Positions 35,532-44,356 are shown, counted from the stretch's first letter. The stretch is 64,000 bases of DNA from JAUUZQ01 sp964538375 (GCA_964538375.1 CAZIFQ010000003.1:124001-188000), one strand, 5' to 3'. A program made the numbers and translations. Notes: generated by a model from the sequence alone, not told the origin.

Positions 35532-36575
35532 ATGAAAAGAATAATAGGAATTTTGATTTTTCCACTCCTGCTTACTTACACAAACTCATGCACTGACGTG
35601 CTTGGAGATGGTATGTATACTATTGTTTGGGAAGGTAGTGAAGTGCCACAGGACTCCTGCTATAGAAATCCTGTCTGGGATCCAGACCTCTCATTTCCTA
35701 CAGTATTCAAAGCAGCTGTCGGATATTATGCCTTTGGTGCCGATAATGAATGGAGCCCAGGTATGGAAATTACAACACCTGCCTTGAGCTCCACGGACTT
35801 AATGAACTGGAGATTAAGAGGTTCGTGCTTCAATGCCAAACCCGATTGGTCTGAAGAAAAAGTTACGGCTCTTTCAGCAGGATTTGCAAAAACAAAGGGT
35901 ATGTATTATATTTTTTATGCTTTGGGAAACGAAGGCATTGGAATGGGAGCTTCAAAAGCTCCTCAGGGACCATTTACTGATTTTGGTCTGCTAATAAATG
36001 CAGATTCTGTGGGTCTTTTTGAATGTAATAATCCATTTTTCTTTACTTTCGGTTCCAAGGCATATATCTATTTTCAGGGTGGAGATGGGATGTATGGTCA
36101 TGAATTGCTTTTAAGCAAAACTGAATTGGCAACACTTAATGGTGACCTATTTAAAGTGGCAGGTGGTTCAATTAGCAGCATAAATATGACTAAACTTGGT
36201 GATTATTATTACATGTTTGGAGGAATTGATGCTGGTGTTGGAAGTAAAATTACTCTCGGACGTGCTGACAATGCTAAGGGTCCATTTTTGGATAAGAATG
36301 GTGATTCCTTGTTAGATGGTGATGGAACGACATTATTGCAAAGTATGGAGGATAATGTATTTAGTGAAGTCAAGCACGTTGGGGGAGTCTTCGAGGATTC
36401 AAATGAGGATATCTGGATAGTATACCAGGCCACAAACATGAATATGCCACTCTTAACCTCCGGCTCTGAACGACATCCTTTGATGCTTACTAAAATAGAT
36501 TTTGACAATGATGGATGGCCTTTAAAGGTTTTTGAAGCAAAAAGCGGATGGAATCATCCCAAGTTTGCCAAGTAA
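35532..36575 (+). CDS. GH43-like five-bladed propeller lipoprotein, catalytic residues apparently lost
   Basis: The start at 35532 gives 347 residues and a lipoprotein signal (C20 in YTNSC). The repeat pattern of blades (GYYAFG, GMYYIFYALGNEG, DYYYMFGG) is that of GH43/GH-F propellers, and KAPQGPFTDFG is a typical blade end. At the usual catalytic sites I find WDPDLSFPTVF, ECNNPFFFTFG and SSINMTKLGDYYY. The second Asp and the acid Glu are replaced by Asn, which suggests a glycan-binding or altered role. An upstream frame extension to 35493 is ignored because it precedes the signal. It lies 53 bases after SusD, where surface glycan-binding proteins usually sit. Confidence 0.7.
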   Translation: MKRIIGILIFPLLLTYTNSCTDVLGDGMYTIVWEGSEVPQDSCYRNPVWDPDLSFPTVFKAAVGYYAFGADNEWSPGMEITTPALSSTDLMNWRLRGSCFNAKPDWSEEKVTALSAGFAKTKGMYYIFYALGNEGIGMGASKAPQGPFTDFGLLINADSVGLFECNNPFFFTFGSKAYIYFQGGDGMYGHELLLSKTELATLNGDLFKVAGGSISSINMTKLGDYYYMFGGIDAGVGSKITLGRADNAKGPFLDKNGDSLLDGDGTTLLQSMEDNVFSEVKHVGGVFEDSNEDIWIVYQATNMNMPLLTSGSERHPLMLTKIDFDNDGWPLKVFEAKSGWNHPKFAK

Positions 36576-36646
36576 GAATTCAATATCTTATAACTTAATT
36601 ACGTAAATTTCTATCTATATTAATTTAATAACTAAAAATTTCAATT

Positions 36647-38590
36647 ATGAAAAAACTACTTTACACATTAATGCTAGTCCTATTAACATCAGGACTTTAT
36701 GCACAATCCCTTGTTGTGCATACTGAGCTTGGTCAGGCGGGGGGCGGTGGTGCATCTGTGGATATTAATGCAGATGGGGACCTTGATTTTTACATTTCTG
36801 GTCATACCCCTGGCCTAGAACCTTTACTGAAAGCTGATGGTACTCCTATTGATTATGGTGATGATGGTACAGTTGATTCAACTTCCAGATGGCAGAGATT
36901 GTATTTATATACTGAATCCGGTTATGAAAAGACAACAACTAGTTTAAGGCTTGTCGACAGGGCAAACCTGGACTGGTATGATGTAAATGGGGATGGAATA
37001 CTAGACCTCCTGGGCACAGAGCATTCATTTAATGATTATGATAAGCCTGATGATCCATGGTACAATGGTGGAGTTTATTTAAGCGACGGAGATGGTAATT
37101 TTACAAAATCAGACTGGCCATTATATGAGCGGTCTAATGCCGGTGCCTTTGCTGATTTCAACAGTGACGGCCATATTGATTACGTAACAATTTCTACTGA
37201 CAGTGCTAGTTCGTTTGTCTACATGAATAATGGAGATGACACATTCGCAGAAACTAGTGGTGATGTTTTCGGAGAATACAAATTCGGCATTCCATACCTG
37301 GAGGTCGTTGATTACAATAACGATGGTCTAACAGACATCTTTATAACTTCCAATTGCGACAACCCTGCAACAAATGATGGAGCGAGGGTTATATGCGACA
37401 TCTTTATCAACAATAGTGAAGAGCCCGGAACTTTCTACAGGGCATTTATTGGGGATAATGGCGTTTTCCAAAAAGGAAATGGAGGCGTTGATTTCGCTGA
37501 CTATAACGGAGATGGAAACATTGACTTTGCATTATACGGAGAAGGTGGAACAGGTACCGGAGAACCAGGTGGTGGTGAAGATGAGTGGGCTTGTATAACA
37601 CATGTTTATTTAAATCAGGGTGATGGCACTTTCCTTGACAAAGCACAACCTGCAATAATTAATGATATCCGTCCACTTAACAGTACTGGAGTTGGAACTG
37701 GTAACATCGACTGGGACAACGATGGAATCCATGATTTGATCATTACAGGTTGGGCTCCAGCTCCAGATCCAGGACCACATACACAAGCTGGATATCTTTA
37801 TAAAGGAGATGGAGCAGGAAACTTCACGGAAGTTGGTCGTGTTCCCGGTGGATCAGAAACTGTATTGTTATTCAATGATTGGAATGGCGATGGAGTAAAA
37901 GACTACCTTGTTTCCGGACACTGCTGGGATGACATGTGGTATACTCCTGAAGAGGTGGGAAGAACTGCATCTGTGTATTTCAATGCGAACACAAGTTCTC
38001 CAAATGTTAAACCTGCAGCTCCTGGCAATTTACAGGCTACTTATTCAGATGGAACAGTTACCCTTTCATGGGATGAGGCAACTGACGACAAAACTCCGTC
38101 AGCTTCACTTACTTATGAATACTACCTGAAAGATGATAATGGTGATTTCATGATAGCGCCTTCTTCAATAGTTGGTGGTGAAAATGATGGTTTCAGAATG
38201 GTCAACAAACTTGGTAATGCCTTTCTAAATACATCAATTTCTATTTTCGATCTTGAACTAGGTGGCGACTTTACCTGGAGTGTCCAGGCTATAGATGCTT
38301 CCTTTGATGGGTCTCTTTTTGCTACTGAGACATCAATTCATATTCCTACTGGAGTTCAACAGAACACACTGGATTCACAGCTTAAACTATATTCTGCCAA
38401 TGAAGAACTTGTTGCAAAACTCAGCAATGGAAAAGTTGGTAATATATCCATCTTAAATATATTAGGTCAGGTCATGACCATCGATATTATTGAAGGAGAG
38501 TATAGGAAACAACTACCCCAAGGTGTATACGTTGTAAAAGTTGAATGCGAAGGTGAAGTAGTGACAAAAAAAGTTTTGCTTGCCCAATAA
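36647..38590 (+). CDS. FG-GAP repeat protein with FnIII domain and T9SS sorting tail
   Basis: The 647-residue secreted protein has a signal peptide (MKKLLYTLMLVLLTSGLYAQ). Seven FG-GAP/VCBS-type calcium motifs follow, for example DINADGDLDF, DVNGDGILDL, DFNSDGHIDY, DYNNDGLTDI, DYNGDGNIDF and DWNGDGVKDY. A fibronectin type III-like domain (about residues 450-550, APGNLQATYSDGTVTLSWD) precedes a C-terminal T9SS type A sorting domain (about 575-647), in which ISILNILGQVMT and LPQGVYVVKVECEGEVVTKKVLL are recognisable. It may be a surface-bound or secreted glycan-binding protein, but this is inferred. It stands alone between two gaps and is followed by a terminator-like hairpin. Confidence 0.85.
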   Translation: MKKLLYTLMLVLLTSGLYAQSLVVHTELGQAGGGGASVDINADGDLDFYISGHTPGLEPLLKADGTPIDYGDDGTVDSTSRWQRLYLYTESGYEKTTTSLRLVDRANLDWYDVNGDGILDLLGTEHSFNDYDKPDDPWYNGGVYLSDGDGNFTKSDWPLYERSNAGAFADFNSDGHIDYVTISTDSASSFVYMNNGDDTFAETSGDVFGEYKFGIPYLEVVDYNNDGLTDIFITSNCDNPATNDGARVICDIFINNSEEPGTFYRAFIGDNGVFQKGNGGVDFADYNGDGNIDFALYGEGGTGTGEPGGGEDEWACITHVYLNQGDGTFLDKAQPAIINDIRPLNSTGVGTGNIDWDNDGIHDLIITGWAPAPDPGPHTQAGYLYKGDGAGNFTEVGRVPGGSETVLLFNDWNGDGVKDYLVSGHCWDDMWYTPEEVGRTASVYFNANTSSPNVKPAAPGNLQATYSDGTVTLSWDEATDDKTPSASLTYEYYLKDDNGDFMIAPSSIVGGENDGFRMVNKLGNAFLNTSISIFDLELGGDFTWSVQAIDASFDGSLFATETSIHIPTGVQQNTLDSQLKLYSANEELVAKLSNGKVGNISILNILGQVMTIDIIEGEYRKQLPQGVYVVKVECEGEVVTKKVLLAQ

Positions 38591-38637
38591 GAATATCATA
38601 TTCTATTAGTTAAGCTTAACTTGCTTACAACCTTTTT

Positions 38638-38700
38638 AGAGTGCCTGAATGGCAAGACTTTTGAAAAAGTTTTATAGTTATTCAGGCACTCTCTTTATTA
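38638..38700 (+). terminator. Terminator-like 12-bp hairpin inside the PUL
   Basis: AGAGTGCCTGAA (38638-38649) and TTCAGGCACTCT (38681-38692) pair perfectly around a 31-base loop. The following CTTTATTATC has only a weak T-run. It may attenuate transcription between the upstream SusCD-type genes and the downstream enzyme genes. A second palindrome, AGTTAAGCTTAACT, lies at 38608-38621. Confidence 0.6.
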
Positions 38701-38734
38701 TCTCATTAGGTGTACATTTTGAAAATGAACGTAT

Positions 38735-39346
38735 ATGAAATTTTTTACAGTGACTCTGCTCTTACTTCTCCCCATAGCCATTTATTCACAGAGTGTTAAT
38801 CAGAAAGTTATACTTCAATTAGTACAAGCAAATTTATTAAGGATTGATGCTGGTGCGGATCTTTCATTATCTGAATCAGGCACAGCTATCATTGGAGAAA
38901 ACATTAGTATAAATGGTGGCACACCAGAGTATACATATACATGGAGTGATAATCAAGGTAATGCGTATTTTGAACAATCTCCTCTAGTTTCTCAAATTGG
39001 TAGTTATTATCTGACCGTCACTGATCAAAACAACTGTACTTCAAGAGATTCAGTTAGTATGAGTAGCTTTAAAACTGGTACCGAAGTACTATTATTGGAC
39101 CATATAGAAATCCTTCATTTCGATAATCAAAAGCAAACTCTTCATGTAAAACTTGGCAAATCTTACTCAAATGTCCTTGTTAGAATCATTGGAATAGATG
39201 GGAAATGCCATTATTCCCATAGCTTTACAGACAGCAGTTTTGGATTCGATCATCATATTGATGTCAGTACCTTTAGCAAGGGAATCTATATTCTCTCTGC
39301 ATCGTTTAGAAATGAACAATTTGCTAAAAAATTCACCCTAAATTAG
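38735..39346 (+). CDS. Small secreted protein with SprB-like repeat and T9SS-like tail
   Basis: The 203-residue protein has a signal peptide (FTVTLLLLLPIAIYSQ). One Ig/PKD-like module spans about residues 38-105, with GGTPEYTYTWSDNQGNAY, SQIGSYYLTVTDQNNC, which matches the GGxxPYTYxWSNG pattern of SprB adhesin repeats. The last 80 residues (VLVRIIGIDGKCHYSHSF, STFSKGIYILSASF, KKFTLN) look like a T9SS type A sorting domain. The function is unknown. It is 7 bases upstream of the sialidase-fold gene, so it is probably expressed with it. Confidence 0.72.
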   Translation: MKFFTVTLLLLLPIAIYSQSVNQKVILQLVQANLLRIDAGADLSLSESGTAIIGENISINGGTPEYTYTWSDNQGNAYFEQSPLVSQIGSYYLTVTDQNNCTSRDSVSMSSFKTGTEVLLLDHIEILHFDNQKQTLHVKLGKSYSNVLVRIIGIDGKCHYSHSFTDSSFGFDHHIDVSTFSKGIYILSASFRNEQFAKKFTLN

Positions 39347-39353
39347 GTAGAAT

Positions 39354-41342
39354 ATGTATCACAATAAAATATTGGTAATTCTGTTTTTATTACTTTTTTC
39401 AGTGATAAAAATTAGCGCCCAGGAAGAAATAGATCTCTATTCAGTTTATTATAATAATGTGGAACCTATTGATTTGCAACTTAGTAAATTCCCTCATGGT
39501 ACTGTTCAATGGCAATTTTCGAGGGACAAAGGAAATTCCTGGGATAATATTGGAGGAGCAAACGAATTTAGCATTAAATATAACTCCGATACATCAGTAT
39601 ATCTTCGCGCCGCAGTTCTTTCAGGAACTTGCGACTCAGTTTTTTCGCAATATGCTTATCTTAAAACCCTACGGGTTTTTACATCCGGAATTAACGAACT
39701 TACAGATTCTTCTGCAACGATTCATTGCGAAATTGATACAATCAATACAGCGATAAAGGAATACGGAATTCTTTACAGTAATCAGCAAATAGTGGATGAG
39801 AATTCACTACGATTTAGTTTATTTCCTCCTGTTAGTGAATCATATTCCATTGAAATAAATGGACTTGAAGCTGGCGTTCAATATTATGCCCGTGCATTTG
39901 CATTAACTAAAGATTCAACAATAGTATTAGGAAACTTACTCGATTTTTCACCAGTAAAAATTGCGTTAGAGCAAAATTATTCTGTTGGCACAGAAACAGC
40001 ATTCTTGAACTATGAAATTCTCGGTATCAGCTCTGAAGATATTGATGAGCATGGGATTTTCCTGAATACAGTTTCCGGATCTATTCAGAGCGCAGAAAAA
40101 ATTATTGGGATCTACGTCAATGGACAATTTTCTGCTTCTGCAGCTTCACTAAACCAGGGAATGGACTATTTTGTTCAAGCCTTCATGAAGATTGGAGAAT
40201 CTTATTATTACAGTTCGGAAAAACAAATTCGAACCTGGTCAGAATACAATGATCCGATCGACACTTCACCATTTGACATAAAATACAGGATTGAATGGAA
40301 TGATACTTCAACGGCTGTAAAATTAAATCCTGAAGGTACCTTCGGTGACTATGCCAGGGTTGAAAGGATTGGAAATTCAGATACCTTGATATTGGTTTAC
40401 CAGGGCGGACCGAATACCAATGATTGGCTTAATATCTATTTGCGAAAAAGTTTTGATAATGGAACCACCTGGGAAGACCAGGAGATAATCATGAATCTGG
40501 CCGACTACCCTGGCGAGTATTGGCGTTTTTGTACACCTGAGCTCCTATTTCTCCAAAACGGATGGTTATTACTCGCCTTTGAAGCAAACGCACGGCCCGA
40601 TGAGAACAAAAGCTCAGTACAAATCCTCATCAGTAAAGATTCTGCAAGTACCTGGAATGATCCAATAAAATATGTGACGGGAAGAACCTGGGAACCAAGC
40701 ATGGTACAATTACCTCATGGTGAAATAGAATTGTTTTATTCCAGTGAGGATAAGTGGTGGGGGACTGATAATTTATATCAGGATATTCAGCTTATTCGAT
40801 CAACAGACAATGGAGAATCATGGTCAGATCCCCAGGTTGTCGCCTACTACCCAAATAAGAGAGATGGCATGCCAGTACCATTATTATTACAGGGGAATAA
40901 GGGTGTTGTATTTGCAATTGAATGTGTAGGTTCCTCATATTCACCTTACATCATTCACAGGGATATGAATGAGCCATGGATATTGGAACAGTCTGACTTT
41001 ATTAATTCTCCAAATCGATGGCTTATTGAAGGTTTCAGCGGCCATGGCGGTGCTCCTTATATTCTGCAGCTTCCGAGTGGCGAAATAGTATATTCGGCTC
41101 ATATTTACCGCGGAGGTGATTGGCACCAAAATAATTACCAGGAAGTGATGATCGGAGATAATGACTCAAGAAATTTTGAGAACTTAACACGTCCCTGGGG
41201 TCTCCCTCCCTTGAATGAAGGAGCAATAAATAATAGTTTGTTTCTGAAAGATGAAACAACTATTGTAACAATTTCTACACGCATGTTTACTAACGGAACC
41301 GGAGGTCTATACTGGCTGGAAGGAAAAATAGTACTAAAATGA
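39354..41342 (+). CDS. Secreted sialidase-fold (BNR-repeat) protein, possible GH93 exo-arabinanase
   Basis: The 662-residue protein has a short signal peptide (ILFLLLFSVIKISAQ). The N-terminal 300 residues are two beta-sandwich modules of Ig/FnIII type. The C-terminal part (about 310-660) is a six-bladed propeller with three Asp boxes, SFDNGTTWED, SKDSASTWND and STDNGESWSD. This fold is shared by sialidases and GH93 exo-alpha-1,5-arabinanases. Because GH43 enzymes surround it, GH93 is the better guess, but a sialidase-like assignment cannot be excluded. It has no T9SS tail. Its last bases overlap the next gene (ATGA). Confidence 0.7.
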   Translation: MYHNKILVILFLLLFSVIKISAQEEIDLYSVYYNNVEPIDLQLSKFPHGTVQWQFSRDKGNSWDNIGGANEFSIKYNSDTSVYLRAAVLSGTCDSVFSQYAYLKTLRVFTSGINELTDSSATIHCEIDTINTAIKEYGILYSNQQIVDENSLRFSLFPPVSESYSIEINGLEAGVQYYARAFALTKDSTIVLGNLLDFSPVKIALEQNYSVGTETAFLNYEILGISSEDIDEHGIFLNTVSGSIQSAEKIIGIYVNGQFSASAASLNQGMDYFVQAFMKIGESYYYSSEKQIRTWSEYNDPIDTSPFDIKYRIEWNDTSTAVKLNPEGTFGDYARVERIGNSDTLILVYQGGPNTNDWLNIYLRKSFDNGTTWEDQEIIMNLADYPGEYWRFCTPELLFLQNGWLLLAFEANARPDENKSSVQILISKDSASTWNDPIKYVTGRTWEPSMVQLPHGEIELFYSSEDKWWGTDNLYQDIQLIRSTDNGESWSDPQVVAYYPNKRDGMPVPLLLQGNKGVVFAIECVGSSYSPYIIHRDMNEPWILEQSDFINSPNRWLIEGFSGHGGAPYILQLPSGEIVYSAHIYRGGDWHQNNYQEVMIGDNDSRNFENLTRPWGLPPLNEGAINNSLFLKDETTIVTISTRMFTNGTGGLYWLEGKIVLK

Positions 41343-42634
41343 AAAAATTACTTACCAGATTATTATTCTGTCTGGCAATTATCTCTTCAGTAGTAACAAA
41401 TAATATATTGTCAGCCCAATGCACGTATCAGAATCCAATCATGGAGGGGGCAGATCCTTTTGTTACCTTTCATGATGGAAATTATTATGTTCTGGTTACC
41501 AGGGCAAACAGGATAGGAATTAAGAGTTCGCCGAAACTACAGGATATTGCACCCCTTAGTGAGATAAAGGTTTTTGATTTTATAGGCAGCCCTGTTGGTG
41601 GTCATATTTGGGCCCCTGAGTTGCACTATATAGACGGAAACTGGTACATATACAGTTGTGGGCAAAATACTGGTCTTGATTACAATGAAGAATGGGTTAA
41701 CTATGTTCAGGATCGCCAGGAAATGTTTGTCCTGAAGAGTACAACGGGAGACCCTTTCGGTCCGTATGAATTCTATTCATGGTTGATGCCGGGATTAGGT
41801 GCAATTGATGAAACAATTTTTACACATGCCAATGGGAAGAAATATATAATCTGGTCCCAGTTTAATATCCCTGGTCAACCTCAAAATCAGTGTTTGTATA
41901 TTGCTGAGTTGCTTTCCCCTAAATCGATAGGTGTTGACAGAGTGATGATCTCTTGTCCGGATCAGGAATGGGAACTGCATGGCTGGCCGGTAAATGAAGG
42001 TGCCGCAGTTTTGCAGAAAAATGGGAAAACTTATATCGTTTATTCCGGAAGTGGCTATTTAACTCCTGAATATGCTCTTGGATATTTGGTAAATACCGAT
42101 GGTGATCTGTTGAACCCTGATTCCTGGACTAAAGTAGGACCTGTTTTTCAGCAAGATCCTTCTGCTGGAATTTATGCGACAGGACATAATTCCTTTACCA
42201 CTTCTCCAGATGGAACCGAAGATTGGATAGCTTATCATGGACGATTAAGTACTGACGGAAATGAACCAAGATATATGTTTATACAGAAATTCTCATGGGA
42301 TGATGATATACCTGAATTTGGAAAACCAGCACCTTTGTATACATATCTTAACTGTCCCAGTGATACTGGAACGATTATTAATACACAAGTCTTTGAAGTA
42401 AATGACTTACTAATATATCCAAACCCGGCAAGTGAATATCTTCAGATTGAATTACCTGCAAATGGTTGTGAAGCAGAAATAGAAGTTCTGAATGTAATGG
42501 GGCAGACTTTTAGTAATGTTAGCTATACTGGTGGTAAGCTGAATATTAAAGAATTAGTAATGGGAATCTATTTGTTAAAAGTAAATACGGGTGAGAAACA
42601 GTACTATTGTCGTTTTCTAAAGAATAGTATATAA
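41339..42634 (+). CDS. GH43 enzyme with T9SS sorting domain
   Basis: The 431-residue protein has a signal peptide (LLFCLAIISSVVTNNILSAQ). Its GH43 domain (about residues 28-340) retains the catalytic carboxylates: Asp in MEGADPFVTF, Asp in LGAIDETIFT and Glu in PVNEGAAVLQ. GHIWAPELHYIDGNWYIY is a GH43 hallmark. It resembles the exo-alpha-1,5-arabinofuranosidase subgroup, but this is a guess. A C-terminal T9SS sorting domain (about 355-431) begins LLIYPNPASEYLQIE and ends with GIYLLKVNTGEKQYY. It is therefore released to or held on the cell surface. It overlaps the previous gene by 4 bases. Confidence 0.88.
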   Translation: MKKLLTRLLFCLAIISSVVTNNILSAQCTYQNPIMEGADPFVTFHDGNYYVLVTRANRIGIKSSPKLQDIAPLSEIKVFDFIGSPVGGHIWAPELHYIDGNWYIYSCGQNTGLDYNEEWVNYVQDRQEMFVLKSTTGDPFGPYEFYSWLMPGLGAIDETIFTHANGKKYIIWSQFNIPGQPQNQCLYIAELLSPKSIGVDRVMISCPDQEWELHGWPVNEGAAVLQKNGKTYIVYSGSGYLTPEYALGYLVNTDGDLLNPDSWTKVGPVFQQDPSAGIYATGHNSFTTSPDGTEDWIAYHGRLSTDGNEPRYMFIQKFSWDDDIPEFGKPAPLYTYLNCPSDTGTIINTQVFEVNDLLIYPNPASEYLQIELPANGCEAEIEVLNVMGQTFSNVSYTGGKLNIKELVMGIYLLKVNTGEKQYYCRFLKNSI

Positions 42635-42725
42635 TTAATAATTGAAATAATTATATGAAGAAGAATTTTATTTTTCGCATTCATAATTAAAACCTTTTTT
42701 ATACTAATCCATAAATAATACCCTT

Positions 42726-43823
42726 ATGACACAAACAAAACCTTTATTGTATTTAGCTCTTGCTTTGCTTGTAATTTCCTGTAATACAAGCAACAAACCG
42801 ACAGAAGAATCTGGATTAGCTGAAAAACAAACAAATAAATGGACTGTTGAGCAGGCCAAAGAATGGGGAGAAACTCATGGGTGGCTTCGCGGCTGTAATT
42901 TCAATCCCAGTACTGCGATTAATCAACTGGAAACCTGGCAGGAAGAATCTTTTGATGCAGAGACCATTGACAGGGAGCTGGGCTGGGCAGAAGATATTGG
43001 CATGAACTGCATGAGGGTTTATCTGCACCATCTTGCCTGGGAAGTGGATAAAGAGGGCTTCAAAGCAAGGATGAACAAGTATCTCGAAATTGCTAGCGGG
43101 CATGGGATAAAGACCATCTTCGTATTCTTTGATGATTGCTGGAATCCTACTTACCAGGCAGGCACACAGCCAGATCCTAAACCCGGCGTGCATAACTCCG
43201 GTTGGGTTCGCGATCCGGGTGATCTCATATACGAGCAGCCCGAGCTTATAGAAACATTGGAAGCATATGTTAAGGATGTCCTTAGCACATTTAAAGATGA
43301 CGAGAGAATTGCCTTGTGGGATCTGTATAATGAACCAGGGAACTCAGGATACAAGAACAAATCTATGGATCTTCTCAAAAAAGTGTTTGAATGGGGATGG
43401 GAAATTCGTCCTACACAACCTATTTCTGTGGGAGTTTGGAACAATGGATTAAAAGATTTTAACGAATTCCAACTGGAAAACTCAGACATCATTACTTATC
43501 ATAATTATAATGCACCTGAGCATCACCAGTTAGCAATTGACTCATTAAAACTTTATGATCGTCCAATGGTCTGCACGGAATATATGGCCCGAAGAAACAA
43601 CTCTTTTTTCCAAAATATAATGCCAATGTTAGCCCGTGAGAATGTGGGAGCCATTAACTGGGGACTAGTATCCGGAAAATCAAATACGAAATATGCCTGG
43701 GGTGAACCGATACCTGACGGATCAGATCCTGAACTCTGGTTCCATGAAATTTTTCATCCTGATGGCACACCTTACAGGCAAGAAGAAGTTGACCTGATAA
43801 AAAGTTTAACCTTTTCAGAGTAG
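42726..43823 (+). CDS. GH5-like (clan GH-A) glycoside hydrolase lipoprotein
   Basis: The 365-residue protein has a lipoprotein signal (ALALLVISC, C19). It is a TIM-barrel hydrolase of clan GH-A. The acid/base Glu is E203 in WDLYNEPGN and the nucleophile is E285 in VCTEYMAR. GWLRGCNFNPSTAIN, MNCMRVYLHHLAWE and INWGLVSGKSNTKY fit the cellulase-family 'GH5' group seen in Bacteroidota PULs. The substrate may be a beta-linked backbone such as xylan or mannan, but none is proven. It closes the PUL; a terminator follows within 20 bases. Confidence 0.83.
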   Translation: MTQTKPLLYLALALLVISCNTSNKPTEESGLAEKQTNKWTVEQAKEWGETHGWLRGCNFNPSTAINQLETWQEESFDAETIDRELGWAEDIGMNCMRVYLHHLAWEVDKEGFKARMNKYLEIASGHGIKTIFVFFDDCWNPTYQAGTQPDPKPGVHNSGWVRDPGDLIYEQPELIETLEAYVKDVLSTFKDDERIALWDLYNEPGNSGYKNKSMDLLKKVFEWGWEIRPTQPISVGVWNNGLKDFNEFQLENSDIITYHNYNAPEHHQLAIDSLKLYDRPMVCTEYMARRNNSFFQNIMPMLARENVGAINWGLVSGKSNTKYAWGEPIPDGSDPELWFHEIFHPDGTPYRQEEVDLIKSLTFSE

Positions 43824-43839
43824 TAGTTTTTAAGTAGTG

Positions 43840-43884
43840 AAAAATCTGGCTTTGTCAAATATCTTTGATGAGGTCAGATTTTTT
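43840..43884 (+). terminator. Terminator at the end of the PUL
   Basis: AAAAATCTG (43840-43848) pairs with CAGATTTTT (43875-43883). An inner TCAAA/TTTGA stem is also possible. The structure is followed by T residues and lies 17 bases after the GH5-like gene. Confidence 0.75.
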
Positions 43885-43967
43885 ATTTCCTTGTTACTTT
43901 TTATTCATGCTTATCTTGCAGATATTTATATCTTCCTTTATCTTGCGCCTTATTAAATCATCATGTC

Positions 43968-44255
43968 ATGCTGGAGATTCTTCTCATTATATACATATCA
44001 AGAAAAATTGGCGCTATAGCCGAAAAGAAAGGTCATAAACGCAGACCCAACGTAATTTTTTTCATTGTAATGTGGATTGCCGGAGAACTAAGCGGAGCCA
44101 TGATCGGCGCATTTTTCTCTAAGGGAAACCTCGGTATAACATACCTTATGGCCATTGTCGGAGCCGTACTCGGAACTGTTTTGGCCTTTAATGTTGTGCA
44201 AAAATTAGAGGATAAAAACGATTCCGATTATATTATTATTGATGGGGATAAGTGA
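43968..44255 (+). CDS. Small membrane protein of unknown function
   Basis: I do not recognise a family. The 95-residue protein has an N-terminal hydrophobic segment (LLIIYISRKIGAIA), a basic loop (EKKGHKRRPN), then two helices (about residues 27-47 and 52-80) with Gly-rich faces, AGELSGAMIGAFF and LMAIVGAVLGTVLAF. The C-terminal end is acidic. It stands alone after the PUL terminator and before an 8-bp repeat hairpin. Confidence 0.72.
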   Translation: MLEILLIIYISRKIGAIAEKKGHKRRPNVIFFIVMWIAGELSGAMIGAFFSKGNLGITYLMAIVGAVLGTVLAFNVVQKLEDKNDSDYIIIDGDK

Positions 44256-44261
44256 GATGTT

Positions 44262-44356
44262 TAGTCAATGTGGCAATGTGGCAATGAGCTAATGAGCTAA
44301 TGAGTCAATAGGGCCCCCATTAACTCATTGACTCATTAACTCATTAGCTCATTGGT
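44262..44356. repeat. Degenerate 8-bp tandem repeats forming an inverted pair
   Basis: The left arm reads as TGGCAATG twice, AGCTAATG twice and AGTCAATAG. The right arm reads as TAACTCAT, TGACTCAT, TAACTCAT and TAGCTCAT. Each arm has an 8-base period and the arms are roughly reverse complements, so a long imperfect hairpin can form. It sits between two small genes and may end transcription. Confidence 0.7.
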
